Shown: positions 17,626 through 26,999 of the stretch, piece by piece
Layout: every line of letters starts with the position of its first letter
Numbering within the stretch: position 1 is the first letter of the stretch
Source of the DNA: Gemmatimonadota bacterium
GTDB taxonomy: Bacteria > Gemmatimonadota > Gemmatimonadetes > Longimicrobiales > Gaopeijiaceae
Length of the DNA: 64,000 nt
NCBI GenBank assembly: GCA_030827315.1
Contig: JAURER010000007.1
Coordinates: 34,906 to 98,905 of the forward strand
Direction: 5' to 3'
Notes under the pieces: model-generated
The model's input: the letters and a program-made list of their open reading frames with translations, nothing else
Database searches by the model: none
Told to the model about the DNA's origin: nothing
Program-made: the position numbers and the translations under genes

Positions 17626-18108
17626 GTGTCCTTTCCCAGAGAGCTGGGCCGGTTCGACACCGCCATGGTCGTGGTGGGCGGAATCACCGGTGCCGGCGTC
17701 TTCATCAACCCGTATATCGTCGCCCAGCGGCTGGACGCGGTCGGCTCGATCCCGTCGGAGACGATCGGCACGCTGGCCTTCGAGCGTCTCGACCACCTGC
17801 TGGAGCGCGCACGCTGCGTGCTGGAGCCGGGCGCGCGTCGCTTCCGGTCGTTCGTGGAACGTCGACCCGAGCGCGTGTGGGTCCCGCCCGTGGGTGGCTC
17901 GGTCGGCTTCCCGCGACTGGACGGCGTGGACGACGCCGAGCCATTCGTGGAGCTGGCCATGCGAGACTTCGACGTCGGGGTGCCCCCGGGACGATTCTTC
18001 GGAGAACCGGCGCACTTCCGCGTTGTCGTGGCGGGGCCCTTCGACGTGCTCGAGCGTGGCCTGGACGCCCTCGGCCGTGCGCTCGCACGCTGGTCGGGCG
18101 GCGCCTGA
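17626..18108 (+). pseudogene. In-frame fusion remnant: amino-acid permease N-terminus joined to aminotransferase C-terminus
   Basis: A 160-residue open frame starting at GTG 17626. Residues 1 to about 35 (FPRELGRFDTAMVVVGG, ITGAGVFINPYIVAQR) are the first transmembrane segment of an APC-family amino-acid permease. From about residue 38 the sequence changes to the C-terminal domain of a class I PLP aminotransferase (VGSIPSETIGTLAFERLD, PPVGGSVGFPRL, VPPGRFFGEPAHFR, ending DALGRALARW). Neither the PLP lysine nor the remaining permease helices are present. The simplest reading is a deletion that fused two neighbouring amino-acid genes in frame. A misassembly is the alternative. It cannot work as either parent, though it could still be translated. 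Confidence 0.7.
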
Positions 18109-18129
18109 GGACGCTCGCCCGGCCCGGCG

Positions 18130-18519
18130 TCACGCTTCCGTCGCTTCCGTCCGTCGCCTCATGCGCATCCGCCCGCCCGCGAGCGTCATCGGCACGACGA
18201 GGGCAAGAAACGCCATGTGGTACCAGGCCGGCATCAGTCCCCAGTAGATCACCTCGACCACGATCCCGATGGTGAGGTTCACGCCCGCGAGCGCCTGAAC
18301 GGCACCCATGGCGTCGCCGCCCCGGATCATCGCGACGACGTATCCGGCCAGCACGGACAGCGCCGCGCTGTATGCGACCAGCACCAGGAGCACCGGGACG
18401 CTGGTGACGGACTCGCCCATCACGAACAGGCCGGCCGCCGCGAGCGAGGCGTTTCCACCGTTCCAGAGACCGCCCCAGAGCACCACGCCCGCGGCTACCG
18501 CACCGATCGTACGTCCCAA
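18130..18519 (-). CDS. Small four-helix membrane protein
   Basis: A 129-residue protein predicted to have four transmembrane helices: TIGAVAAGVVLWGGLW, VPVLLVLVAYSAALSVLAGYVVAMI, LAGVNLTIGIVVEVIYWGL and AWYHMAFLALVVPMTLAGG, with a basic C-terminal tail. The start chosen is TTG 18519, which has a strong Shine-Dalgarno sequence (GGAGGGGG) four bases upstream; longer open sequence above it is arginine/serine-rich and not protein-like. The family is not recognised. It is divergent from the amidohydrolase operon that begins about 190 bases away. Confidence 0.65.
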   Translation of the reverse strand: MGRTIGAVAAGVVLWGGLWNGGNASLAAAGLFVMGESVTSVPVLLVLVAYSAALSVLAGYVVAMIRGGDAMGAVQALAGVNLTIGIVVEVIYWGLMPAWYHMAFLALVVPMTLAGGRMRMRRRTEATEA

Positions 18520-18709
18520 GCTGCCCCCTCCGGATCGTGAGTGGTCCGCGCCGACGCGCGCACGCCAACGCGCACGGTACGACCTCGGAAACGCCGCGGC
18601 CACCGGGGCACGACTTGCCGCCGGGTCGTGCGGCCGGCACGATCCACGCTCGACACGCCTACCCGGTCGGCCACATGGGCCGATCCGAACCCGTCCATCC
18701 GGCACCCCG

Positions 18710-20401
18710 ATGCATCGCACAGCCGCCCCCCGCCCGGTCGCTCGCCTCGCCCGCCGCCACACCGGTGCCATCACGCTCGCCATGAGCCTGGCGGCGCTGG
18801 CGTGCGGGGACACGCCGGAGCCCGCGGACCTTCTGCTGACCGGCGGCCGCGTGGCGCTGGCCGACGAGCCGTTCACGGTCGTATCCGCGATCGCGATCCG
18901 CGACGGGGTCGTACTGGAAGTGGGCAGCGACGAGATCGCCGCGCGGTACGACGCCGAGCGCAGCGTCGACCTCGGCGGTCGCCTCGTCGTCCCCGGGTTC
19001 AACGACACCCACACGCACATCCGCGGACAGGCCCGGCGGCACATCGATCTCGGCGGTGTCTCGTCGATCGCGCAGATCCAGGAGCTGGTGACCACCAGGG
19101 CCGCCGAGCTCGGCGAGGGCGAGTGGATCACGGGGTACGGGTGGAGCGAGGACGAGCTCGCGGAGGGCCGTCGCCCCCTCCGCGACGATCTGGATGCCGC
19201 GGCGCCGGCCAACCCGGTCATCCTCACGCGGGCCGGTGGGCACAGCGGCGTGGCGAACTCGATGGCCCTCGCCCTGGCCGGGGTCGACGAGCGGACTCCC
19301 CAGCCCGAGGGCGGCGTGATCGAGCGTGACGAGAACGGTCGCCTCAACGGCGTCATCCGCGAACGTCAGTCGATCGTGAGCCGCCTGGTTCCCGACGCGA
19401 CGCCCGCCGAACTCCGCGAAAGCATGGTGCAGATGCTCCGTGACCAGCTCTCGCTCGGGATCACGAGCCTCATCCAGGCCGGCGAGACCCCCGAAGGATT
19501 CGCGACGTGGGAGAGCATCTACGACGAGTTCGGCCACGAACTTCCGAGAGCGACGGTTCAGATCCGCTGGGTGGGCGCCGGGCGTCTGGCCGACTTCGGC
19601 CGGATCACCGGCGACGGCGACCATCGCCTGCGCGTGGGCGCCATCAAGGTCCTCGTGGACGGGGGCTTCACCGGGCCCGCCGCGTACACCCTCGAACCGT
19701 ACCGCGGGGAAAGCGAATACCGTGGACTACTCAACGTGCCCGAGCCCGAGCTCCGCGCGCTCGTCCGCGAGGCCAACGCGCTGGGATGGCAGCTCGGATT
19801 CCACGCCATCGGCGATGCCGCCATCGAGCTGACCGTCGACGCCTTCGTCGAGGCCCTTGAAGAACATCCCCGCGAGGATCACCGCCACTACCTGAACCAC
19901 TTCACGGTTCCGCCGCCCACCCCCACGCTGGACCTCATGGCCGAGCACGGCATCGCCATCGCCCAGCAGCCGAACTTCACCTGGACGCTCGAGGGCCGAT
20001 ACGCCGAACATCTCGACGGCGATCGACTGGCCCGCAACAACCCGGTCCGGACCCCGATGGACCACGGCGTCTTCGTCGCGCTGGGCAGTGACATCCTTCC
20101 CATCGACCCGATGGTGGGCCTGTACGCGGCCGTGACCCGAAAGGGGATGTCCGGCCAGGTGTACGGACCCGAGGAGGCGATCACGATCGAGGAAGCCATC
20201 CGCGGATATACCGCTCACGGGGCGCGCCTCTCCTTCGAGGAGGAGGTCAAGGGCACCCTCGCGCCCGGCATGCTCGCGGATCTCGTCGTGCTCTCGCAGG
20301 ACCTGCTGACCATCGACCCGGATCGCATCATGGAAACCGAAGTGGACATCACCATCGTGGGTGGCCGCGTCCTGTGGGAACGTGCCGTGGGAGGGGGCTG
20401 A
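18710..20401 (+). CDS. YtcJ-like amidohydrolase, lipoprotein form
   Basis: A 563-residue metal-dependent hydrolase of the amidohydrolase superfamily, YtcJ-like group. The N-terminus has a lipobox (MSLAALACG, Cys32), so it is probably membrane-anchored. The metal site begins with FNDTHTHIRG; further family motifs are VLVDGGFTGPAAYT, LGFHAIGDAAIELTVDAF, LNHF and ALGSDILPIDPM. The C-terminus (GTLAPGMLADLVVLSQDLLTI) is typical of the superfamily. The reaction is hydrolysis of an amide or related bond; the substrate is unknown. The next gene starts one base after its stop, so they form an operon. Confidence 0.88.
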   Translation: MHRTAAPRPVARLARRHTGAITLAMSLAALACGDTPEPADLLLTGGRVALADEPFTVVSAIAIRDGVVLEVGSDEIAARYDAERSVDLGGRLVVPGFNDTHTHIRGQARRHIDLGGVSSIAQIQELVTTRAAELGEGEWITGYGWSEDELAEGRRPLRDDLDAAAPANPVILTRAGGHSGVANSMALALAGVDERTPQPEGGVIERDENGRLNGVIRERQSIVSRLVPDATPAELRESMVQMLRDQLSLGITSLIQAGETPEGFATWESIYDEFGHELPRATVQIRWVGAGRLADFGRITGDGDHRLRVGAIKVLVDGGFTGPAAYTLEPYRGESEYRGLLNVPEPELRALVREANALGWQLGFHAIGDAAIELTVDAFVEALEEHPREDHRHYLNHFTVPPPTPTLDLMAEHGIAIAQQPNFTWTLEGRYAEHLDGDRLARNNPVRTPMDHGVFVALGSDILPIDPMVGLYAAVTRKGMSGQVYGPEEAITIEEAIRGYTAHGARLSFEEEVKGTLAPGMLADLVVLSQDLLTIDPDRIMETEVDITIVGGRVLWERAVGGG

Positions 20402-20402
20402 G

Positions 20403-21932
20403 ATGGCCGCCCGCTGCCGCGTCTTCAGGACCCGCCCCCTCGCCGTCACCTCTCTTTCCGTCGCGATCGCCGCGTGCGGCGGACACCCCCCCGAGCCGGT
20501 TCGATTCGCCCCGGTCCAGGCGGATCTCTTCTCCGACGGTGGCACGCTCACGGACGCGTGGGCGGACTTCGATCTGGATGGTGACCCCGACCGCTTCGTC
20601 GGCTTCGACGGCGCCACCAGCCGCCTCTACCGCAACGGCCTGGTGGACGGCTTCAAGGACGTCGCCGCCGACGTCGGCCTCGTGGTCGAGCGGTCGGTCC
20701 GGACCAGCGCCTGGGGAGACTTCGACTCGGACGGCGACCCGGATCTCCTCCTCGGGTACGCAGGAGGCGAGCCGGTCACCGCGCTGTATCGCAACGACCT
20801 GGACGCCGGCTTCACGAACGTGGCCGCGGCCGTCGGCCTCGAGCTCGCGGCGGGCACGACGCGCCAGGCCGCCTGGATCGACCACGACGGCGACGGTGAC
20901 CTCGACCTGTTCCTCGCGATGCGCGATGGACCCAACCGACTCTTCGAGAATCTGGGCAACGACGGTTTCGTCGACGTCGCCCCCGACCTCGGCCTCGACG
21001 ACGCCCGACGGTCGGTGGGCGCGTCCTGGTTCGACACGGGTGACGGAGGCCTCGACCTGATCGTGGCGAACATGAACGGGGACGCGAACGCGCTCTACCT
21101 CGCCGGCCCGGACGGCTTCACCGACGCGCTTCACTTCCCGGAGCTGCGCGACGGAGGGCGGGCCCTCGGCGACGAGGCTCAGGGCACGGTGCGCCCCTGC
21201 GTCGTGGACTACGATGCCGACGGGGACTTCGATCTCTTCTTCGCCAATTACGGCCCGAACGGCCTCGCGGAGCGGACGCCGACGGGCTGGTCGCACGTCG
21301 CGGCGGAGGTCGGCCTCGCCATCGACGCCCGCTACGACACGTGTGCCTGGGGCGACTTCGACCACGACGGCACGATCGACCTCTACGTGAACGGCACGGT
21401 CGGCGGAGACACCCACTGGCGCGACTGGCTCATGCGCCGCGAGGGCAGCGCGAGCTTCGTGGACGTCACGCCGGCCGACATCCTCGCCGAGTACGCCAGC
21501 CACGGGGCTTCGTGGGTCGACTTCGACCTCGACGGCGACCTGGATCTGGCGCTCGCGGGCGCGGCGGGCGACGGCACGCACCACCTCTACCGGAACCTGC
21601 TGCGGCCGGAATACGCGTGGCACTCCCTGCAGGTGCGCGTCGTCGACGACGCCGGGCGCGCCACGCGGCCGGGTGCCGAGGTGCGGATCTACGCGGCGGG
21701 GACCGATCGCATCATGGGCACCCGGCTCGTCGACAGCGGTTCGGGATACGATGGGCAGTCCGACCTGCCGGTCCACTTCGGCGTGCCCGGCGGACAGCCG
21801 GTGGACGTTCGGGTGACAATCGTGCTCGGCGGTGATCGTCGCTCCGTGTCGGTGGAGGACGTCGATCCGCGCGAGTACCAGGGGTCGCCCCTGTTGGTCC
21901 GGGTGGGCGCGGGAGGCGACACCGGACGGTAG
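20403..21932 (+). CDS. FG-GAP/VCBS repeat lipoprotein, CRTAC1-like
   Basis: A 509-residue lipoprotein (lipobox VAIAAC, Cys25). It is made of FG-GAP/VCBS repeats with repeated calcium-type loops: DFDLDGDPDRF, DFDSDGDPDLLL, DHDGDGDLDLFL, DYDADGDFDLFF, DFDHDGTIDLYV, DFDLDGDLDLAL. The C-terminal part (RPGAEVRIYAAGTDRIMGTR, then GSGYDGQSDLPVHFGV) is the ASPIC/UnbV domain that defines the CRTAC1 group. Such proteins form calcium-stabilised propellers and may bind partners outside the cell; no enzyme activity is known. It follows the amidohydrolase almost without a gap and is convergent with the AddA-like gene, 22 bases away. Confidence 0.85.
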   Translation: MAARCRVFRTRPLAVTSLSVAIAACGGHPPEPVRFAPVQADLFSDGGTLTDAWADFDLDGDPDRFVGFDGATSRLYRNGLVDGFKDVAADVGLVVERSVRTSAWGDFDSDGDPDLLLGYAGGEPVTALYRNDLDAGFTNVAAAVGLELAAGTTRQAAWIDHDGDGDLDLFLAMRDGPNRLFENLGNDGFVDVAPDLGLDDARRSVGASWFDTGDGGLDLIVANMNGDANALYLAGPDGFTDALHFPELRDGGRALGDEAQGTVRPCVVDYDADGDFDLFFANYGPNGLAERTPTGWSHVAAEVGLAIDARYDTCAWGDFDHDGTIDLYVNGTVGGDTHWRDWLMRREGSASFVDVTPADILAEYASHGASWVDFDLDGDLDLALAGAAGDGTHHLYRNLLRPEYAWHSLQVRVVDDAGRATRPGAEVRIYAAGTDRIMGTRLVDSGSGYDGQSDLPVHFGVPGGQPVDVRVTIVLGGDRRSVSVEDVDPREYQGSPLLVRVGAGGDTGR

Positions 21933-21954
21933 TCGGGGCGGTCAGGCCACCGTC

Positions 21955-24900
21955 CTACCAGCTGTCCGTCCGTCCCTGGGCGGTGTAGAAGAGAACGCGC
22001 TCCTTCACCGGCTCGCCCGTCAGGCGCGTCCACGCGCGGGCGTAGAGCTCCACCTGCCGTCGGTATCCCTCCGCCCGGGCCGCGAAGTCCGCGTCGGTGC
22101 CCACGTCGGTCTTGTAGTCCGCGATGACCCAGCCGCCTCGTTCGCGGAAGGCGAGGTCGACGACCCCCTCCAGGACGAGCGGCACGTCGCGGATTCCGGC
22201 CGAGGCGTGGACGGCCGCGTCCGCCTCCTGCGAGGGCGCGCGCGCCGTTTCCGGCTCCTCGCCCGCGCCGGCGCCTGCGAACAGGTCGAGCTGCCGGCGA
22301 CCGGTCGCCGGGGCGTGACCCCGGGGGTCCGCGACCTCCTCCGGTTCGTTCTCGAGCGAGAGGCCCGGAACCGCAAACGCCACCTCCACCAGCGTCCGGT
22401 CCGCCGCCTGCGCACGCGCCCAGAGCTCCGAAGTCCGAACGGCGCGCACGAGTTCGAGCAGCTCACGCAGCTCGACCGGTTCCCCGTGGTCGTCGAGCGG
22501 GCGCTGGTACTCCACGAGGAGGTCCCGGCATGCCGCCCGCAGCACTTCGGGGTCGGGCCCGGTGGCCGCCACCGCGAGTGCTCCGTGGACGGCACTGCCC
22601 CACGAGTACCCGCGAAGCTCGTCCGTCCGCGCCGCCGGGGTCTGTGGGCCGCCGGAGGAGGCGGGCGGCATCCCCGAGCCATCGCCCTGGCCGACGTCGG
22701 CGCCCGTCGCGCGGCCCTTCGCCATCCGCGTCACGCTCGCGTGCTCGTAGGTCGGGAGACCCGCGAGCCGAAGGGCGTCCGCGGCCCCGTCCACGAGTGC
22801 CCCGATCTCCCCGTCGTGGGGCTCCAGCTTCTGCCGCGGCGCGGGTGACGTGATCTCGCGCGTGATCCGCTCCGCGTTCGCGTCGAGCCACCGGTCGAGC
22901 GGGGCCCACGCGGACGAGCCGCGCCCCTCCGGCCAGCGCGCCACCACCAGCTCCTCCCTTGCCCGGGTCACGGCCACGTAGAGCAGGCGCACGTCCTCCG
23001 CCTCGTCGAAGCGGGCCTCCGCCTCCTGCCGGCTTCGCCAGCCCACGGGCCGGGCCAGGTCCCGGGCCGAGCGGGAGGGGCCCTGCGACTCGGAGACGCG
23101 CAGGAATCCCTCCGCGTGTCCGGCCTCCGACCGGGTCATATGCTCGTCCGGGGCACGAAGAGACCGTTCAGTGGGGTCGGCGAGGATGACCACGGTGCCC
23201 TCGAGACCCTTCGCCTGATGGAGATTCATGAGCCGGACGGCATCCTGGCGCCCCGGCTCGAGCGGCGCCTCCGCCTCGCGGAGGTCGAGGGCCGACTCGA
23301 GCGCCCGCAGCGCGCCCGGCAGCGAGGTGTCACCGGCGAGCGCCGCCGCCCGCACCGCGTCGAGGGCGTACAGGAGGGCGCCCGCGCGCAGGGAGCCCAG
23401 ATCCCCGGCGGCCGCATACGGAAGCAGGCCGAGCTCGCTCGTCACCGCGCCCACGAAGACGTCCGCGGGTTCGGACACCGAGGCCCTCCACCAGGCGTGC
23501 AGCCTGCGAAGCGCCTCGAGCACGTCGGCGTGTCCGCGATCGCCGGGCCACATGGCGTCGAACCCACCGCCGTCGAGCCGATGCTGGACCAGGCGCTCGT
23601 AGTCCAGGCCGAAGAAGAGGCCCACCAGCACCGTCACCACCTTCACCGGATCGGAGGGGTCGATCATGCACCGGATGAGCGCCCGCAGCTCATGGATCTC
23701 CTCCTCGACCCCGATGCCGGCCCCGGTGACCTGCACCGGCAGGCTGTACGCCTCGAGAGCCTGAGCATACGCCGCGAGCTGGCCACGCTGCCACGTGAGG
23801 ATCAGGAAGTCTTCGGGCTTCCGCTGACCCTCGTCGACGCGCTCGCGGATCCAGGACGCGATCCAGGCTGCGTCGTGTGCCCCGGCGGACGCCTTGTTGG
23901 CCCGCTCCGGCGCCAGGAAGTAGGTGAAGACGCCCTCGCACGGCACGGGAGCCGTGGGTGGGCGGGTGTCGAGTCGCTCGAAGGCCGCCTGTTCGCGCGT
24001 CGCCTGCGCGGGAAAGAAGCCCTCGGTCGAGAAGAGATCGTTGACGATGTCGCCGATGGGAGGGCGTGATCGGAAGTTCGTCGACAGGGTCAGGACTTCG
24101 CCGAAGTCCGCGAAGCGCTCGCGCACGAAGCCGTACAGCTGGATGTCGGCCCGGCGGAAGCGGTAGATGCTCTGCTTGGGGTCTCCCACCACGAAGAGCG
24201 CGCCATGACGAGGCACCTGCGTCCGCCAGTCCGCCGGCTTCGCCTTCTCGTCGCCGTCGTCTTCCATGGGTTCGGAAGACAGGAGGAGCATGATCTCGGC
24301 CTGAAGGGGATCCGTGTCCTGGAACTCGTCGACCAGCAGGCGCCGGTAGCGCCGACCCAGCTGCCGACGCACGGAAGGGCGGTCGCGCAGAAGCCGCGCG
24401 GCGAGCAGGAGGAGATCCTGGAAGTCGAGTCGGCCGGCCCGCAGCCGGTACGCCTCGAACTCCCGGGCCGCGGCCCGGCACAGCCGGATCGCGAGCGCGT
24501 ACCGATGAGCGTACCACCGGTCGACCAGCCGACCCGCCGCCGTGTCGCCGAGCCCGAAGGCATTGACGTCGTCCACGAGCGTGCGGGTCATCTCGGTGTC
24601 CCGCCACCGGTTGAACGTCGTGGTGTGCGGACGCCCCTCCCTGCACAGAACGGCCACTGCCTCGAACAGGTCGGTGGGTTCCCTCCACCCGCTGATCTCC
24701 CGCTCGAAGTGGAGCTGACGGAGCTTCTTCTGGAGAGAGTCCCAGCCTCTCGGGGGCGGTCGGTCGTCCATGAGTTCCCACGCCCGGTCCACGAGGCCCT
24801 CCAGCTCGGACCGGATGGCGCCCACGTCGGCGACGCGTGGAGGGTCGACCGCGTCGACGGGGAAGTCGACGTCGGGGTTCTCGACGATCCGGTCGAAGAG

Positions 24901-25452
24901 GCCGAAGAGCGAAGCTGGCCGGAGTCCGGCCCGCGCGAGGTCCTCGAGCAGCGGATCGCTGTCGCGCGCCAGGCGCTCGAGGTACGAAGCCCAGAAGCGG
25001 CGCCTGAGCTCGATCCGCTCTTCGACGGGAAGCTCCTCGAACGCAGGGTCGAGCCCCACGTCCAGCGGGCGCTCCCGAAGGAGCCGGCCGCAGAACGAGT
25101 GGATGGTCCCGATGAACGCCCGGTCGATGTCGTCCAGGGCTGCATCGAGACGCTCGAGGGTCAGCTCGTCCACGAGCTCGGCCTCGCGTGCCGCGTGCAG
25201 CGACTCCTCGATCTGCGTCTGAAAGCGCTCCCGCAGCTCTGCGGCCGCCTTGCGGGTGAAGGTGACCGCGGCGATCTCGTCGACCGTCGCGGCACCGGTC
25301 GTGATGAGCGCGACCATGCGCCCGACCAGCGCGGTGGTCTTGCCGGAGCCCGCCCCGGCCTCCACGAGGAAATTCGTGTCCAGATCCGACGCGATGCGGT
25401 CGCGCGCGGGATCGTCGGGGAGCGGGAGTCGGATCACCTCGGAGTCGGTCAC
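21955..25452 (-). CDS. addA: AddA-like UvrD-family helicase-nuclease
   Basis: An 1165-residue superfamily 1A helicase fused to a nuclease, as in AddA/RecB. Helicase motifs in order: Walker A EAGAGSGKTT at residues 31-40, LLVDEFQDTDPLQAEIM, GDPKQSIYRFRRADIQLY, VRLMNLHQAKGLEGTVVIL and LLYVAVTRAREELVVA. The C-terminal PD-(D/E)XK nuclease shows GVVDLAF, then WVIADYKTD. In double-strand break repair this subunit unwinds and degrades DNA ends together with AddB. A matching AddB-like gene lies at 33092-36223 on the same strand, separated by eight unrelated genes. No RecC or RecD is seen. Confidence 0.88.
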   Translation of the reverse strand: MTDSEVIRLPLPDDPARDRIASDLDTNFLVEAGAGSGKTTALVGRMVALITTGAATVDEIAAVTFTRKAAAELRERFQTQIEESLHAAREAELVDELTLERLDAALDDIDRAFIGTIHSFCGRLLRERPLDVGLDPAFEELPVEERIELRRRFWASYLERLARDSDPLLEDLARAGLRPASLFGLFDRIVENPDVDFPVDAVDPPRVADVGAIRSELEGLVDRAWELMDDRPPPRGWDSLQKKLRQLHFEREISGWREPTDLFEAVAVLCREGRPHTTTFNRWRDTEMTRTLVDDVNAFGLGDTAAGRLVDRWYAHRYALAIRLCRAAAREFEAYRLRAGRLDFQDLLLLAARLLRDRPSVRRQLGRRYRRLLVDEFQDTDPLQAEIMLLLSSEPMEDDGDEKAKPADWRTQVPRHGALFVVGDPKQSIYRFRRADIQLYGFVRERFADFGEVLTLSTNFRSRPPIGDIVNDLFSTEGFFPAQATREQAAFERLDTRPPTAPVPCEGVFTYFLAPERANKASAGAHDAAWIASWIRERVDEGQRKPEDFLILTWQRGQLAAYAQALEAYSLPVQVTGAGIGVEEEIHELRALIRCMIDPSDPVKVVTVLVGLFFGLDYERLVQHRLDGGGFDAMWPGDRGHADVLEALRRLHAWWRASVSEPADVFVGAVTSELGLLPYAAAGDLGSLRAGALLYALDAVRAAALAGDTSLPGALRALESALDLREAEAPLEPGRQDAVRLMNLHQAKGLEGTVVILADPTERSLRAPDEHMTRSEAGHAEGFLRVSESQGPSRSARDLARPVGWRSRQEAEARFDEAEDVRLLYVAVTRAREELVVARWPEGRGSSAWAPLDRWLDANAERITREITSPAPRQKLEPHDGEIGALVDGAADALRLAGLPTYEHASVTRMAKGRATGADVGQGDGSGMPPASSGGPQTPAARTDELRGYSWGSAVHGALAVAATGPDPEVLRAACRDLLVEYQRPLDDHGEPVELRELLELVRAVRTSELWARAQAADRTLVEVAFAVPGLSLENEPEEVADPRGHAPATGRRQLDLFAGAGAGEEPETARAPSQEADAAVHASAGIRDVPLVLEGVVDLAFRERGGWVIADYKTDVGTDADFAARAEGYRRQVELYARAWTRLTGEPVKERVLFYTAQGRTDSW

Positions 25453-25498
25453 CCGGCCAATCTGTCGCGCGCGGCTGGGGGGCGGAAGGCGGCTCGGC

Positions 25499-26539
25499 TC
25501 ACGCCCGGTTCAGATCGTATTTCATGATCCGCCCGTGGGGGCCGTCGCGGTCCCGCTCCAGCTCGAAGACGTCGCCTGCGGGGCCGGGCGATGCATCGGT
25601 GAGCCGCCGGATCCGGACGTGGTCCTCCGAAGTGAGCTCGAAGGCGCCCGCGCCGAGGTTCCGGGCCATCTGCCCCGGGCGCGTCGCGCCCGCGATGACC
25701 GCCGCCACGGATGGCTGCTCGAGCACGAATCGGATCGCGACGGCCGATGTTTCGACTCCGTGCGCCTCCCCGATCGCCGCTAATTCACGCAGGAGCGCCT
25801 GATGGGCGGCCCACCCCCCGAACTCGTCGATGACGAGCCTGTACTTCGTCAGCGACCGATTGTCGTGGATCGCGGGATCGGGCCGTCCGAGCCAGCGGTC
25901 GGTGAGAAAGCCGCCCGCGAGAGAGCCGAACGCGATGACTCGCATCTCGCGGCGCGCACACCAGTCGGCCAGACCGTGCTCCGGACGTCGGTCCAGCGCC
26001 GAGTACTGCACCTGATTCGAGACCATGCGGACCCGGGCCTCCTCCAGACGGCGGAGGTGCGCGACGTCCATGTTGGTGACGCCCAGATGGCGGATCTTTC
26101 CCTCCTGCTGGAGGTCGGCAAGCCAGCGCGCGGCCTGCTCCATGCCCGGCACGTCGTCTCTCCACCAATAGAACTGGACGAGGTCGAGCCGTTCCACGCC
26201 AAGTCGCGAAAGGGAGCGGTCCACGATGCGCTCCACATACGCGCGGTCCACCCGCGGAAGGTCCGACGCGTCGGGAACGAACTTCGTGTGGATCTGGATC
26301 GGACGCGCCGCCGACGTCGTCCTCCAGCGCCTCAGGAAGCGGCCGTACAGTTCCTCGACACCCGTGTAGATGTCTGCGCAGTCGAACGTCGTGACGCCGA
26401 GGTCGGCCGACTCCACGAGCACCTCGAGCGCCATCTCCAGGTCGGTCCCGCCCGCCCGGTGCCCGGCGGAGAACTGCCACCCTCCGTGCACGACCCTCGA
26501 GATGTCGTAGCCGGGCGCGAGCTCGAATCGCCCGATCAC
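25499..26539 (-). CDS. Aldo/keto reductase
   Basis: A 346-residue NADPH-dependent aldo/keto reductase. Family motifs: GVTTFDCADIYTGVEELYG (catalytic Asp and Tyr region), IHTKFVPD (catalytic Lys), DLVQFYWW, IRHLGVTNMD, SNQVQYSALDRR and VIAGATRPGQMARNL near the C-terminus. The start is GTG 26539, with GGAGGA upstream; it overlaps the stop of the previous gene by four bases (GTGA). The extended open frame upstream belongs to the neighbour. The substrate is unknown; coupling to a TIGR04076-type protein suggests one functional unit. Confidence 0.9.
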   Translation of the reverse strand: MIGRFELAPGYDISRVVHGGWQFSAGHRAGGTDLEMALEVLVESADLGVTTFDCADIYTGVEELYGRFLRRWRTTSAARPIQIHTKFVPDASDLPRVDRAYVERIVDRSLSRLGVERLDLVQFYWWRDDVPGMEQAARWLADLQQEGKIRHLGVTNMDVAHLRRLEEARVRMVSNQVQYSALDRRPEHGLADWCARREMRVIAFGSLAGGFLTDRWLGRPDPAIHDNRSLTKYRLVIDEFGGWAAHQALLRELAAIGEAHGVETSAVAIRFVLEQPSVAAVIAGATRPGQMARNLGAGAFELTSEDHVRIRRLTDASPGPAGDVFELERDRDGPHGRIMKYDLNRA

Positions 26540-26877
26540 CGATCCTCCATCGGCACGAGCGTGACGTCGGCATGGCGGAAGGTCGTCCGGCCGGTGCGCG
26601 TGATGCGGAAGCGGGCGCCGCAGTGTGGATCCGGACACGCGACCTCCATGTCGGTCGTCATCCAGTCGGCCGGCGCGGTGTCGCGCTGCTTCGCCGGCAG
26701 CAGCGGAAGCAGCGCGGCGAGTGGGTAGAGCGGGAAGGTCTGTCCGGGAGGGAACCGCAGATTCTCGCCCGAGAGCTCGAAGTAGTCGCCGACCGCGTGA
26801 TTGCACACCATCGGACCGTCACCCTGCACGACCTCCACCTTCAGGTCGTACAGCTCGAAGGTATCGGGAGCGCTCAT
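26536..26877 (-). CDS. TIGR04076-family protein
   Basis: A 113-residue protein that matches the small TIGR04076 family by eye: FELYDLKVEVVQGDGPMVC near the N-terminus, the GDYFELSGENLRFPPGQTFPLYPLAALLPLLPAKQR stretch split over residues about 28-62, and CPDPHCGARFRI at the end. Conserved cysteines (in MVCNH and CPDPHC) may bind a metal. Function is not known. The ATG at 26877 has AGGAAGAA upstream. Its stop overlaps the aldo/keto reductase start, so the two are translationally coupled; the pairing may hint at a redox role. Confidence 0.75.
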   Translation of the reverse strand: MSAPDTFELYDLKVEVVQGDGPMVCNHAVGDYFELSGENLRFPPGQTFPLYPLAALLPLLPAKQRDTAPADWMTTDMEVACPDPHCGARFRITRTGRTTFRHADVTLVPMEDR

Positions 26878-26999
26878 CCGTTCTTCCTTGTTCGAGGTCC
26901 GGGCCGCCGAAGTCCGCCGTCCCGTGCGCAGCGCGAGCCGAGAACGTAGGATTCCGCCGTCCCGGAGACGACCCTCCGACCGACTCGACCCGTCGCCCC

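Noticed and set aside
15587..18247. An 886-codon plus-strand open frame across the M20 peptidase and nitroreductase.
   Set aside because: It spans two well-supported minus-strand genes and codes no recognisable domain.
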